25,553 nucleotides of DNA from an uncultured Candidatus Saccharibacteria bacterium (GCA_934717805.1 CAKUZG010000011.1:1-25553), one strand, 5' to 3'. Counted from the stretch's first letter, positions 1 through 7,099 are shown. The notes: generated by a model not told the origin, from the sequence alone. Program-made: numbers and translations.

Positions 1-120
1 GTTTGAACCTAAAAAGCCAAAAATTTCACCTTTTTTAACACTAAAACTTAGTCCGTGAATAATCTTCTTATCACCAAACGATAGCTCAAAATCTTTAATT
101 GAAACAATATCTTCATTCAT
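1..120 (-). CDS. ABC transporter ATP-binding protein, N-terminal fragment
   Basis: Only the first 40 codons are in the window; the gene continues past base 1. The translation begins MNEDIVSIKDFELSFGDKK and reaches GEIFGFLGSN, which is the strand just before the Walker A loop of ABC ATPases (usually GxxGxGKST/T). The FGFLG wording is typical of drug- or lipid-exporter ATPases of the CcmA/DRA type, but the substrate cannot be told from this fragment. The start ATG at 120 is supported because the only upstream in-frame ATG is closed after three codons. There is no Shine-Dalgarno site. An extended -10 lies only about ten bases upstream, so the message is probably leaderless. It is divergent from queA. 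Confidence 0.85.
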   Translation of the reverse strand, partial: MNEDIVSIKDFELSFGDKKIIHGLSFSVKKGEIFGFLGSN

Positions 121-129
121 TATATAAAC

Positions 130-138
130 ATTTTAGCA
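130..138 (-). promoter_or_regulatory. Extended -10 promoter of the ABC ATPase gene
   Basis: On the minus strand the sequence TGC-TAAAAT (TAAAAT at 135-130) is an extended -10 element. The predicted transcription start, about seven bases downstream, falls at roughly 123, leaving at most three untranslated bases before the ATG. The -35 region (CTTTTT at 17 bp spacing) is poor. Confidence 0.5.
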
Positions 139-166
139 CGAAAACCGCAAAAAAAAAGCCCTACAA

Positions 167-195
167 TTGAATACCTTTTCGAAAAGTGTTAAAAT
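167..195 (+). promoter_or_regulatory. queA promoter, leaderless, with palindrome in the spacer
   Basis: TTGAAT (167-172), a 17-bp spacer and TAAAAT (190-195), with TG at 187-188 giving an extended -10. The expected start of transcription, about seven bases after the -10, is base 202, the A of the queA ATG, so the mRNA should be leaderless. The spacer holds a perfect 12-bp palindrome CTTTTCGAAAAG (175-186), centred between the two boxes and so a candidate operator. Confidence 0.75.
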
Positions 196-201
196 GGAAA
201 A

Positions 202-1329
202 ATGGAACTTAAAGATTATACTTATGAATTGCCCGAAGACCGAATTGCGGCACATCCGCCAAAAATTCGTGGAACTTCAAGATTGTTAGCCTTAAATCGA
301 AAGAATGGCGAAATAACAGATAGCTTTTATAAAAATATTGCGGATTTTTTCAAAAAAGGCGATTTGTTAATTTTAAACTACACTAAGGTTATTAAAGCGC
401 GTCTTTTTGCAACAAAAGAAAATGGTGCCGAGCGTGAACTAGTTATTTTGGAGCGCCACAGTTTTGATAACGACTGGCATAGACACAAAGTAATGTATCG
501 CGGAAAACTTAAAGCTGGCAACAAACTTTTTGTTAAAAACTCTTCTCCTGAAGAAAAAAATCAAAATCAAGATTCGAAAGCTGAAATTGTTGTAGAAGAA
601 ATCATTGGCGACGGAATTGCAATTGTAAGTTCAAAAACTGATTTACGCGAACTTTGTGAAAATTTCGGTACAGTTCCACTTCCGCCATATATGCGCCGAG
701 ACGCAACTCCGCTCGATATCGAACGTTACCAAACAGTTTTTGCGGAAGAAAAAGGTTCCGTTGCTGCTCCAACTGCTAGCCTAAACATGACGGAAGAAAT
801 TCTTGATTCTTTACGCAAAAAAGGTGTGGAAATTAAATATTTAACCCTTCACGTTGGACTTGGAACTTTCATGCCGATTCGTGTTGAAAAAATCGAAGAA
901 CATAAAATGCATCAAGAATATTTCGAAATTCCAGCCGAGACAGCCGAAGAAATTCGAAAAACACATAAAAACGGTGGTCGAGTTTTCGCACTTGGTACAA
1001 CCGTTGCTCGAACGCTAGAATACGCTCACAATGCAATTTTTGAAAAAAGCTTAAATGGAAATTCCGGCAATCGTGAAGATTTAAGCAAGATTTCAAAAAG
1101 TCAAAACGGTGATTTATCTGGCGAAGCTGATATCTTTATTTTTCCAGGCTACGAATTTAAAACAATTCAAGGCTTAATCACAAACTTCCACGCACCAAAA
1201 TCAACAGTTCTAATGCTTGCAAGTGCGTTTGCTGGTTGGGAAAATCTTAAAAATGCTTATAACCACGCAATCCAAAATGGCGAATATAAGTTTCTATCTT
1301 ACGGCGATTCAATGATTATTTACCAATAA
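202..1329 (+). CDS. queA: S-adenosylmethionine:tRNA ribosyltransferase-isomerase QueA
   Basis: QueA transfers the ribosyl moiety of SAM to preQ1 in the tRNA anticodon, forming epoxyqueuosine in the queuosine pathway. The 375-residue protein aligns by eye with the family from end to end: ELPEDRIAAHPP at the start, MPLPPY-like VPLPPYMRR, GSVAAPT (about 185-191), TLHVGLGTF, HKMHQEYFEIP, GTTVARTLE, LITNFHAPKSTVLMLASAFAG and the terminal YGDSMIIY. Several residues that are close to invariant differ: NNTRVIPAR is NYTKVIKAR (around residue 60), and AGLHF is ASLNM (192-196). There is no Shine-Dalgarno site, and the promoter places the transcript start on the ATG. It is a single-gene unit closed by a terminator shared with gpmA. 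Length is slightly above the usual 340-360 residues because of an insertion near residues 280-300. Confidence 0.93.
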   Translation: MELKDYTYELPEDRIAAHPPKIRGTSRLLALNRKNGEITDSFYKNIADFFKKGDLLILNYTKVIKARLFATKENGAERELVILERHSFDNDWHRHKVMYRGKLKAGNKLFVKNSSPEEKNQNQDSKAEIVVEEIIGDGIAIVSSKTDLRELCENFGTVPLPPYMRRDATPLDIERYQTVFAEEKGSVAAPTASLNMTEEILDSLRKKGVEIKYLTLHVGLGTFMPIRVEKIEEHKMHQEYFEIPAETAEEIRKTHKNGGRVFALGTTVARTLEYAHNAIFEKSLNGNSGNREDLSKISKSQNGDLSGEADIFIFPGYEFKTIQGLITNFHAPKSTVLMLASAFAGWENLKNAYNHAIQNGEYKFLSYGDSMIIYQ

Positions 1330-1362
1330 AAATAGAGCGACTCAACGCTCTATTTTATTTTT
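1329..1362. terminator. Bidirectional terminator between queA and gpmA
   Basis: ATAGAGCG (1332-1339), a six-base loop and CGCTCTAT (1346-1353) form a perfect 8-bp stem. It is followed by a T-rich tract on the plus strand and preceded by an A-tract, so it serves both converging genes. Confidence 0.9.
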
Positions 1363-2053
1363 ATTCACCTAGCGAATATTCTTTCAAAACTTTCAAGTTT
1401 TCATCAAATTCAAACACTAATGGCGGGAAATTAGGAATTTCGACACCCATAATCTCATCATCACTCAAGCCTTTAATATGCTTCACAAGTGCCCGGATTG
1501 AGTTTCCGTGAGCACCAACAAAGACATTTTTACCACTTTTCAAAGCTGGTGCGATTTGATCTTCCCAAAATGGTAAAGCTCGCTCCAAAGTTACTTTTAA
1601 GTTTTCAGCATCTGGAATAACTGAATCATCTAACAAAGCATATCGGCGGTCGTTGTGTGCAGAATACTCATCATCTCGTGACATTTCTGGAGGTAAAGTA
1701 TCATATGAACGACGCCAAATATGAACTTGCTCATCACCATATTTTTCAGCTGCTTCGGCTTTGTTTTTACCAGTCAAACCACCATAGTGTCGCTCATTCA
1801 AACGCCAAGATTTTTGAACTGGAACCCACAACTGATCAGAATACTCTAGTGCTAAATTAGTTGTTTTAATAGCACGCTTCAAAACTGATGTAAAAGCAAC
1901 ATCAAATTCAATCCCCGCATTTTTAATTAATTTTCCAGCATCAATGGCCTGCTGAACACCTTTTTCACTTAAATCAACGTCAGCCCAACCGGTAAAAAGA
2001 TTCGCCTTATTCCATTCACTTTCACCGTGTCGAGCAAAAACTAATTTAGCCAT
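1361..2053 (-). CDS. gpmA: 2,3-bisphosphoglycerate-dependent phosphoglycerate mutase
   Basis: This enzyme interconverts 3- and 2-phosphoglycerate in glycolysis. It belongs to the histidine phosphatase superfamily. The signature FARHGESEWN places the phosphorylated histidine at H9. R60, E87-R88 in LNERHYGGLTG and H182 in GAHGNSIRALV complete the active site as known for the family. Length is 230 residues, normal for the dPGM type. I start it at the ATG at 2053 rather than at a TTG five codons upstream, because the Shine-Dalgarno AAAGGAG lies between the two and would be inside the longer protein. It has its own promoter, divergent from that of the next plus-strand gene. Confidence 0.95.
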   Translation of the reverse strand: MAKLVFARHGESEWNKANLFTGWADVDLSEKGVQQAIDAGKLIKNAGIEFDVAFTSVLKRAIKTTNLALEYSDQLWVPVQKSWRLNERHYGGLTGKNKAEAAEKYGDEQVHIWRRSYDTLPPEMSRDDEYSAHNDRRYALLDDSVIPDAENLKVTLERALPFWEDQIAPALKSGKNVFVGAHGNSIRALVKHIKGLSDDEIMGVEIPNFPPLVFEFDENLKVLKEYSLGE

Positions 2054-2087
2054 TTTTTCTCCTTTCAAAATCTATTTTACACTAACA

Positions 2088-2116
2088 ATTTTATCACTTT
2101 AAAAACATTCCTTCAA
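2088..2116 (-). promoter_or_regulatory. gpmA promoter
   Basis: On the minus strand TTGAAG (2116-2111), a 17-bp spacer and TAAAAT (2093-2088), with TGA just before the -10 making it an extended -10. The leader is about 30 bases and carries the AAAGGAG ribosome binding site. Confidence 0.75.
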
Positions 2117-2129
2117 GGCTTATTTAGCA

Positions 2130-2158
2130 TTGACTTAACACTCGAAATATGTTAAAAT
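2130..2158 (+). promoter_or_regulatory. Promoter of the coiled-coil protein gene
   Basis: TTGACT (2130-2135), 17 bp, TAAAAT (2153-2158), with TG at 2150-2151. It lies back to back with the gpmA promoter; the two -35 boxes are only 13 bp apart. Confidence 0.8.
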
Positions 2159-2165
2159 TTCTTTT

Positions 2166-2236
2166 AATCGATTGATAGTTCTTTAAAAAGTTTTTTCTAA
2201 CTTTAACTATTTTTCGAAATTCTTTAAAAGGAGGCT
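2166..2236 (+). promoter_or_regulatory. 5' leader with hairpin and strong Shine-Dalgarno site
   Basis: The predicted leader is about 77 bases. ATAGTT (from about 2174) can pair with AACTAT near 2205, and inside it AAAGTT pairs with AACTTT, giving a stem with a bulge. The leader ends in AAAAGGAGG, an excellent ribosome binding site seven bases before the ATG. The structure is judged by eye only. Confidence 0.4.
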
Positions 2237-2241
2237 CTAAC

Positions 2242-3294
2242 ATGAGAAAGAGCAACAAAAAATTAACCGCAGAAGAAATCCAAGAAGCTAAAGATATTTT
2301 AGAGAAAATCCAAGAAATCCCCAATTTTAAGAAAATATTTGGAGATGACACGATCAAAGCTCTAGAAAATTCTATAAAAACTGGTGTTTTACTCCCGGAT
2401 AACATTATTTCGAAAATACACACCTTAATGATTCGATTTAGCATAAAACCCCGCCGTAAAAATGTTAGTCCTAAAACTAAGCGCCGAAAACGAAGGTTGG
2501 CTACAAAAAACGAGGCTAAAAATGAAAATAAATACATCAGAATAGTCAACAACCTGAAAGAAACAGTTAAGAATAAAGACCGAGATATTGGTCAAAAAAA
2601 TCTAACTATTTCTGAATTACGGCAAGGAAAAAATAATCTAGAAGAAGATAATCGTAAGCTTTTAGCAACTGTAAATCGTCAAAAAACTGAAATTCGTGAG
2701 CTCAATGATAGTCTAGATTCTTTACAAAAAATCGTTAAAGATCCAGAGAAATTGCTTGAAACTTACACGAAAATAATCCAAGAAAATGCTACAAATGAAG
2801 CTTCTAAAAAGTTTGGAGCGTTCATCGAAGATCTTCAGCAAAGTAATATCGCTTTATCTGAAAGAATAAATAGCTTGGAGCAAGAAAATGAAGAATTGAC
2901 GAATATTCAAGATTTAACTTTTGAAACTCAGAAAATTTTCACTAATGAAGATATTACCGAAATGCGAAAGTTAAACATTTTCGTAATTAGAAATAACATG
3001 CGAAAAGGTAGTTCAAATCTAATTCAGAAAAAGCTTCTTAATGATTTTGGCAATAAGTCTGAGGTTTTTAGCGAAATTGATAATATTCAGCAAACGCGTG
3101 ATAAAATTAAAGCCGCACTTACTGGAAATCGCTTTGATTATATTGTTTTATATATCGATGGAATATCTCACAGTATTTCAAACGGATTTAATATTTACAA
3201 TGAACCCCAAATAATTGTTGTTAAAAAAGATCAAGAAAATTTAAATTCTATCAAATCTAAAATTCTTGAGCGAAATCGAACATTAACGGTTTAA
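2242..3294 (+). CDS. Unrecognised coiled-coil protein with C-terminal alpha/beta domain
   Basis: I do not recognise this 350-residue protein. Residues 1-70 are a charged helical segment. Residues about 71-97 are a strongly basic stretch (PRRK, KTKRRKRR) that could bind nucleic acid. Residues about 95-225 are a long coiled coil rich in E, K, L and N. The last 110 residues look globular: a strand NIFVIRNN, a helix, then FDYIVLYIDGISHSIS and a strand PQIIVVKK. A coiled coil followed by a small alpha/beta domain with D...SH is loosely reminiscent of DUF2325-type proteins, but I cannot confirm this. No signal peptide or membrane segment is seen. The ATG is fixed by AAGGAGG at good spacing. It is a single-gene unit with its own promoter, structured leader and terminator. 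Confidence 0.7.
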   Translation: MRKSNKKLTAEEIQEAKDILEKIQEIPNFKKIFGDDTIKALENSIKTGVLLPDNIISKIHTLMIRFSIKPRRKNVSPKTKRRKRRLATKNEAKNENKYIRIVNNLKETVKNKDRDIGQKNLTISELRQGKNNLEEDNRKLLATVNRQKTEIRELNDSLDSLQKIVKDPEKLLETYTKIIQENATNEASKKFGAFIEDLQQSNIALSERINSLEQENEELTNIQDLTFETQKIFTNEDITEMRKLNIFVIRNNMRKGSSNLIQKKLLNDFGNKSEVFSEIDNIQQTRDKIKAALTGNRFDYIVLYIDGISHSISNGFNIYNEPQIIVVKKDQENLNSIKSKILERNRTLTV

Positions 3295-3296
3295 TC

Positions 3297-3322
3297 AAGC
3301 CCTTTTGGGCTTTTTATTTTTT
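3297..3322 (+). terminator. Rho-independent terminator after the coiled-coil gene
   Basis: AAGCCC (3297-3302), loop TTTT, GGGCTT (3307-3312), then a long T-rich run. Confidence 0.9.
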
Positions 3323-3325
3323 CAT

Positions 3326-3354
3326 TAAAAAAGCGCCAGATGACCTCTAGCGCT
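3326..3354 (-). terminator. nrdD terminator
   Basis: A 9-bp stem with one G-U pair (plus-strand arms 3332-3340 and 3346-3354), a five-base loop and a U-tract on the minus strand. Confidence 0.9.
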
Positions 3355-3378
3355 TAAAGAATATTTACTTAAAAAAAT

Positions 3379-5604
3379 TTAAATTGTCGAACCATTCATA
3401 TGTTTAACTCGTGCAGAGATTTCCTTATGGCGACCTTTAACCATTGGTCGAGCCTGAGGATTTCCCAAATAGCCACAAGTTCGTTTTACTACATCACAAG
3501 TTCTTGGGTCGGTGTTTCCACAATTTGGACATTTGAAACCTTTTTCAGTAGGCTTAAAATCACCTTCAAAACCACACTTATAACATCTGTCGATTGGCGT
3601 ATTTGTTCCCAAATAACCTACACGATCATAAGCGTAATTCCAAACAGCTTCAAGTGCTTTCGGATTTTGTTGCAAAACTGGATATTCACAATAGTGAATA
3701 AATCCACCAGTTGCACCAGCCTTAACGTAATCTTTTTCAAAGTCAAGTTTTTCGAAAGGAGTTGGATTTTTTCGAACATCATAATGGAAAGAGTTTGTAT
3801 AGTACTCTTTATCTGTAATATTCTCAATTACACCAAACTTTTCTTTATCCAAACGGCAAAAACGGTCGGTCAAGCTTTCGCTCGGTGTTGAATACACACT
3901 AAAGTGATAGCCAAATTCATTTGACCAATCTTCACAAAGTTCTTTCATTTTTCGAACGATAGAAATTGTAAATTCTTTAGCCTCTGGATTATTTTCCCAT
4001 GAACCACCATAAAAAACTGTACCAACTTCGTAAAGACCAATATATCCAAACGAAACTGTAGCACGACGATTTTTGAAAACTTCATCAACCGAATCTTCTG
4101 GGGTTAAACGTTTACCAAAAGCACCATATTGATATAAAATTGGTGCATTAGCGGGAGTTGCTTCTTTTGTACGATTAATTCGAAAAACAAGCGCATCCTT
4201 AACAATTTTGGCGCGTTCATCAAAAATTCTCCAGAATTTTTCGAAATTACCACCAGATTCAATTGCAATTCGCGGCAAGTTTAGAGTAACTACACCTAAA
4301 TTCATTCGGCCAGAATTTACTTCTTTACCGTTTTCGTCTTTCCAACCTTGAAGGAAAGAACGACAACCCATTGGAACCTTAAATGAGCCTGTTAACTCAA
4401 TAATCTTGTCATAGGAAAGCACATCTGGATACATCCGTTTTGTTGCACATTCCAAGGCGAGCTGCTTAATATCATAGTTTGGATCTTCCGAGTAAAGATT
4501 CACACCACGCTTAAGCGTAAATACAAGCTTTGGAAAAATCGCTGTTCGATGCGATGCACCCAAACCTTTAATACGAATTTTCAAAATAGCTTTTTGGATT
4601 TCGCGCTCAAGATCAGTTCGACCAAGACCAAAACCAAAAGTCACAAACGGCGTTTGACCATTTGAAGTGAAAAGCGTATTAACTTCGTATTCAAGCGATT
4701 GCATTGCGTCATAAATATCTTTACGCGTCTTTTCCCGAGCATATTGCTCTTGTTTGTCGCTATCTTTAATCCATTTTTTGGCATCTTTAAGATGTTTTTC
4801 GAAATTCTTTTTTGCATAAGGCGCAAGAAGCTCGTCAATACGGTCGGCTGAGCAGCCACCATATTGGTTTGATGCAACGTTTGCAATGATTTGTGCCATT
4901 TGCGCTGCTGCCGTTTGAATTGATTTAGGGCTTTCGATATTCGCATTCCCCATCAAGAAACCTTCTTTCAGCATTCCTTTGAAATCAATCAAGCAACAGT
5001 TAGTCATTGGTTCATAAGGGCTATAGTCCAAGTCATGGAAATGAATTTCACCCTTTTGATGCGCATTTGAAACATGCAATGGAAGCATTCTTAATCCAAT
5101 TGCCTTACCTGTAACGCCCGCAGTCAAATCACGTCTCGTCGCAAAAACTCCACTATCTTTATTTGCGTTTTCGTTAACAGTTGTAGCTTCTTTCGAGATT
5201 AATCGATTAATTGTTTCATCAATCGATTGCGCACCTTCGCGTTCTTTTTTACGTTTTTCGCGCCAATTTTTGTAATGACGATACACTTCGTCTTCTTTTA
5301 GATCTCTAAGAGTTGCTTCAACTTCATCTTGAATTTCTTCAATAGCAAACTTATCTTGACCGTTATTGATTTTCTTTTTTAGATTTTCAATAACTAAATT
5401 GCCAACCTCAAACGCTTTCGAAATTGAGTCTTCATTTTCGCCATATACCGAAATATAGGCTTTTTGAAGTGCGCGATAAATGCGTTCAGCGTCAAATAAG
5501 ACCTCACGACCATCACGTTTTAAAACCTTCACGTTTTTAAATAAACTAGATTCTGTTTGCATTTCTTGCAATTCTTCTTTGCTAAACAATTCAATTTGTA
5601 CCAT
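3379..5604 (-). CDS. nrdD: Anaerobic (class III) ribonucleoside-triphosphate reductase
   Basis: NrdD reduces ribonucleoside triphosphates to deoxynucleotides using an oxygen-sensitive glycyl radical. The 741-residue protein starts with an ATP-cone regulatory domain (about 24-115, VKVLKRDGREVLFD). The catalytic barrel follows, with C203/C204 in MTNCCLIDFKG, the region of the family's thiyl-radical cysteine. Near the C-terminus are four zinc cysteines (C674, C677, C692, C695; CYKC and CPNC). The glycyl-radical motif RTCGYLGN has its radical glycine at G711. The ATG at 5604 has only a weak GGTGA site upstream. The gene is monocistronic, with a promoter, an NrdR box and a terminator. The activase gene nrdG, often adjacent in other bacteria, is not in the window. 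It indicates DNA precursor synthesis without oxygen. Confidence 0.96.
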   Translation of the reverse strand: MVQIELFSKEELQEMQTESSLFKNVKVLKRDGREVLFDAERIYRALQKAYISVYGENEDSISKAFEVGNLVIENLKKKINNGQDKFAIEEIQDEVEATLRDLKEDEVYRHYKNWREKRKKEREGAQSIDETINRLISKEATTVNENANKDSGVFATRRDLTAGVTGKAIGLRMLPLHVSNAHQKGEIHFHDLDYSPYEPMTNCCLIDFKGMLKEGFLMGNANIESPKSIQTAAAQMAQIIANVASNQYGGCSADRIDELLAPYAKKNFEKHLKDAKKWIKDSDKQEQYAREKTRKDIYDAMQSLEYEVNTLFTSNGQTPFVTFGFGLGRTDLEREIQKAILKIRIKGLGASHRTAIFPKLVFTLKRGVNLYSEDPNYDIKQLALECATKRMYPDVLSYDKIIELTGSFKVPMGCRSFLQGWKDENGKEVNSGRMNLGVVTLNLPRIAIESGGNFEKFWRIFDERAKIVKDALVFRINRTKEATPANAPILYQYGAFGKRLTPEDSVDEVFKNRRATVSFGYIGLYEVGTVFYGGSWENNPEAKEFTISIVRKMKELCEDWSNEFGYHFSVYSTPSESLTDRFCRLDKEKFGVIENITDKEYYTNSFHYDVRKNPTPFEKLDFEKDYVKAGATGGFIHYCEYPVLQQNPKALEAVWNYAYDRVGYLGTNTPIDRCYKCGFEGDFKPTEKGFKCPNCGNTDPRTCDVVKRTCGYLGNPQARPMVKGRHKEISARVKHMNGSTI

Positions 5605-5668
5605 TTTATTTCACCACGTTTTTCTATTCTAAGTAAATATTTTAAAGTTCTTCTGTTCGACTTATTCA

Positions 5669-5697
5669 ATTATAGTGCTTTTGTTTTGAAAAATCAA
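5669..5697 (-). promoter_or_regulatory. nrdD promoter
   Basis: On the minus strand TTGATT (5697-5692), 17 bp, TATAAT (5674-5669). The leader is about 60 bases. Confidence 0.8.
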
Positions 5698-5703
5698 GAA
5701 AAA

Positions 5704-5719
5704 ACGCTATATTTAGTGT
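5704..5719. promoter_or_regulatory. NrdR box upstream of nrdD
   Basis: ACGCTATATTTAGTGT matches the NrdR operator consensus ACACWATATWTWGTGT at 15 of 16 positions. It sits seven bases upstream of the nrdD -35 box. A weaker half-matching site (GCACTATA, minus strand, about 5678-5671) overlaps the -10 with centres about 41 bp apart, close to four helical turns. NrdR is the nucleotide-sensing repressor of ribonucleotide reductase genes and normally binds paired boxes; its gene is not in this window. Confidence 0.65.
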
Positions 5720-5733
5720 GTATTATTTACAAC

Positions 5734-5760
5734 AAAAAACCGCTTCTTTCGAAACGGTTT
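5734..5760 (-). terminator. Terminator of the four-helix membrane protein gene
   Basis: On the minus strand AAACCGTTTC, a GAAA tetraloop and GAAGCGGTTT form a 10-bp stem with one G-U pair, followed by U's. The stem begins inside the TAA stop codon. Confidence 0.88.
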
Positions 5761-6223
5761 ATTCTTCTTCTGTTGTGCGTTGCCATTTTCGACAAGCTAA
5801 GTTTGCTAGCACTAAATACAATAAAGTAAAAAGTATTCCTCGCCATAGATTATATCTCATCAATTGAGAAATAGCTCCTGGATAATCCATAAGTGCTTGA
5901 GTCGCAATAAATGCAGCCCCAAATAAAGCGAGATCTTTTCTAAACTTCGCAATACCAGTTGCCTTTGCTAGAATTGCTAAGCTTATCACTACTTCTAGCA
6001 ATAGTTTCAAAAGCAATAATGGCCCAGAGCTATTTTCGATAGCTAAAAAAGAAAACAACTCCATTCCTTTTCCCGTAGTTTGCCTGACTATTAGCAAAAT
6101 CGCATTCAGCACAATGACAGAAGAAAGAAAAATTAGTAGTTTTCTATTTATCCTTTCTCTGCCAACAGAATTAAAAAGAATTAGAACAATTGCAAACAAA
6201 ATAACAATTATTTTTTGTAGCAT
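5759..6223 (-). CDS. Small integral membrane protein, four predicted helices
   Basis: I do not recognise this 154-residue protein. It is very hydrophobic, with likely membrane segments at about 2-18, 29-47, 62-90 (LLLLKLLLEVVISLAILAKA) and 100-145. It ends in a short charged tail (KWQRTTEEE). No catalytic motif is visible. The ATG at 6223 is preferred over a GTG three codons upstream. The Shine-Dalgarno GGAGG lies ten bases before the ATG but touches the GTG. A perfect consensus promoter precedes it, so it can be expressed separately from the membrane protein gene upstream, although no terminator separates the two. Confidence 0.75.
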   Translation of the reverse strand: MLQKIIVILFAIVLILFNSVGRERINRKLLIFLSSVIVLNAILLIVRQTTGKGMELFSFLAIENSSGPLLLLKLLLEVVISLAILAKATGIAKFRKDLALFGAAFIATQALMDYPGAISQLMRYNLWRGILFTLLYLVLANLACRKWQRTTEEE

Positions 6224-6255
6224 AATGTACACACCTCCAATATAGTGATTAATAC

Positions 6256-6284
6256 ATTATACAATTTTAAATTAAAAATGTCAA
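6256..6284 (-). promoter_or_regulatory. Consensus promoter overlapping the upstream stop codon
   Basis: On the minus strand TTGACA (6284-6279), 17 bp, TATAAT (6261-6256): a full consensus housekeeping promoter. The TGA stop of the preceding gene (6283-6281) lies within the -35 hexamer. Confidence 0.88.
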
Positions 6285-6580
6285 ATCAAAAAACCAATTG
6301 GTAAAAAGAAACTTATAATTCCGCATATTAATGAAACTGCATAAAAAATTCTTCGGTTATCTTGACGTTTTTCAAAAAAGTAAACACCCAAAAAACCAAC
6401 AAAGAGACCAAGTGGAATACTTACAGCATCGTGAGTTTTAATCCAAAATAATGAAATTAATGCGCACAAAATCAATTTAAATAAAAATACCATATCGTTT
6501 TCTGGGTTCTTTTCAAAACCTCGGCGGCTCAATTTTGTTCGATTTCTAGCATAAGTTCGTGCATTTTGTTTTTGGCTCAT
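6281..6580 (-). CDS. Small membrane protein with basic N-terminus
   Basis: I do not recognise this 99-residue protein. The first 28 residues are basic and polar (SQKQNARTYARNRTKLSRRG), suggesting a cytoplasmic tail. Three hydrophobic segments follow at about 31-46, 52-68 and 78-98. It ends in TGA, showing that TGA is a stop in this genome. No Shine-Dalgarno site precedes the ATG. An extended -10 lies 11 bases upstream, so the message is leaderless or nearly so. It may be co-transcribed with the following membrane protein gene, but that gene also has its own strong promoter. Confidence 0.72.
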   Translation of the reverse strand: MSQKQNARTYARNRTKLSRRGFEKNPENDMVFLFKLILCALISLFWIKTHDAVSIPLGLFVGFLGVYFFEKRQDNRRIFYAVSLICGIISFFLPIGFLI

Positions 6581-6590
6581 ATTGTTTATG

Positions 6591-6619
6591 ATTATATCAT
6601 ATTTTCTATAAAAAATAAA
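6591..6619 (-). promoter_or_regulatory. Extended -10 promoter of the 99-residue membrane protein
   Basis: On the minus strand TGA-TATAAT (TATAAT at 6596-6591) with a weak -35 (TTTATT at 17 bp). The ATG follows only 11 bases after the -10, leaving at most a few untranslated bases. Confidence 0.65.
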
Positions 6620-6621
6620 CT

Positions 6622-6655
6622 TAAAAACGAGCCAAATTTACTGACTCGTTTTTTA
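6622..6655. terminator. rpsJ terminator, possibly bidirectional
   Basis: AACGAGCCA (6626-6634), a seven-base loop and TGACTCGTT (6642-6650) form a 9-bp stem with one G-U pair on the minus strand, flanked by A- and T-tracts on both sides. Confidence 0.88.
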
Positions 6656-6666
6656 TTTATGCATAA

Positions 6667-6981
6667 TTACATTTTGATTTCTGCATCAACACCAGCTGGA
6701 AGGCTGAGGTTTTGCAAAGAATCGATAGTTTTTGGTGTAGCATTACTGATATCAATCAATCGTTTATGTACACGCATTTCATAAGCTTCACCACCCATTT
6801 TATAAACGTGTGGGCTTTTTACAACTGTGAAAGTACTTCGACGTGTTGGTAGTGGAACTGGTCCGGCAACAGTTGCTCCAGTTCGAAGTGCAGTATCAAC
6901 AATTTGTTTTGCACTTTGGTCAATAACTTTGTGGTCGTATGCTTTTAGACGAATACGAATTGTTAGGCCTTGTTCTGCCAT
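6667..6981 (-). CDS. rpsJ: Small ribosomal subunit protein S10
   Basis: S10 is a 30S head protein that also serves as NusE in transcription antitermination. The 104-residue sequence carries the family features: IRIRLKAYDHKVID near the start, VAGPVPLPTRRSTFTV, SPHVYKMGGEAYEMRVHKRLIDI, and a hydrophobic end SLPAGVDAEIKM. The ATG follows AAGGAG at a good distance. In most bacteria S10 heads a long ribosomal operon (rplC and others). Here it has its own promoter, a leader of about 85 bases and its own terminator, and is followed by membrane proteins, so it is a monocistron. It still lies directly downstream of tuf, the ancestral neighbour. Confidence 0.97.
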   Translation of the reverse strand: MAEQGLTIRIRLKAYDHKVIDQSAKQIVDTALRTGATVAGPVPLPTRRSTFTVVKSPHVYKMGGEAYEMRVHKRLIDISNATPKTIDSLQNLSLPAGVDAEIKM

Positions 6982-7070
6982 TCTTACTCCTTATTTTTAC
7001 GTTTGTAACTTCTTTCGAAATTTTAAGATAACCTCGAACGAATTCTCAAACAATTTTATATTGCTTTAAT

Positions 7071-7099
7071 ATTTTAACATATATTATTATTAAAATCAA
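7071..7099 (-). promoter_or_regulatory. rpsJ promoter
   Basis: On the minus strand TTGATT (7099-7094), 17 bp, TAAAAT (7076-7071) with TG(T) before the -10. It starts just after the tuf terminator, separating rpsJ from tuf transcriptionally. Confidence 0.8.

Noticed and set aside
3400..3891. Plus-strand open frame opposite nrdD.
   Set aside because: It is a shadow of the strongly conserved nrdD frame, with no ribosome binding site and a composition unlike a real protein. The same holds for open frames opposite tuf, fusA and rpoC.
5735..5750. A second strong NrdR box at three helical turns upstream of the first.
   Set aside because: That position holds the terminator of the neighbouring gene and does not match the consensus. 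The only other candidate is the degenerate site over the -10.
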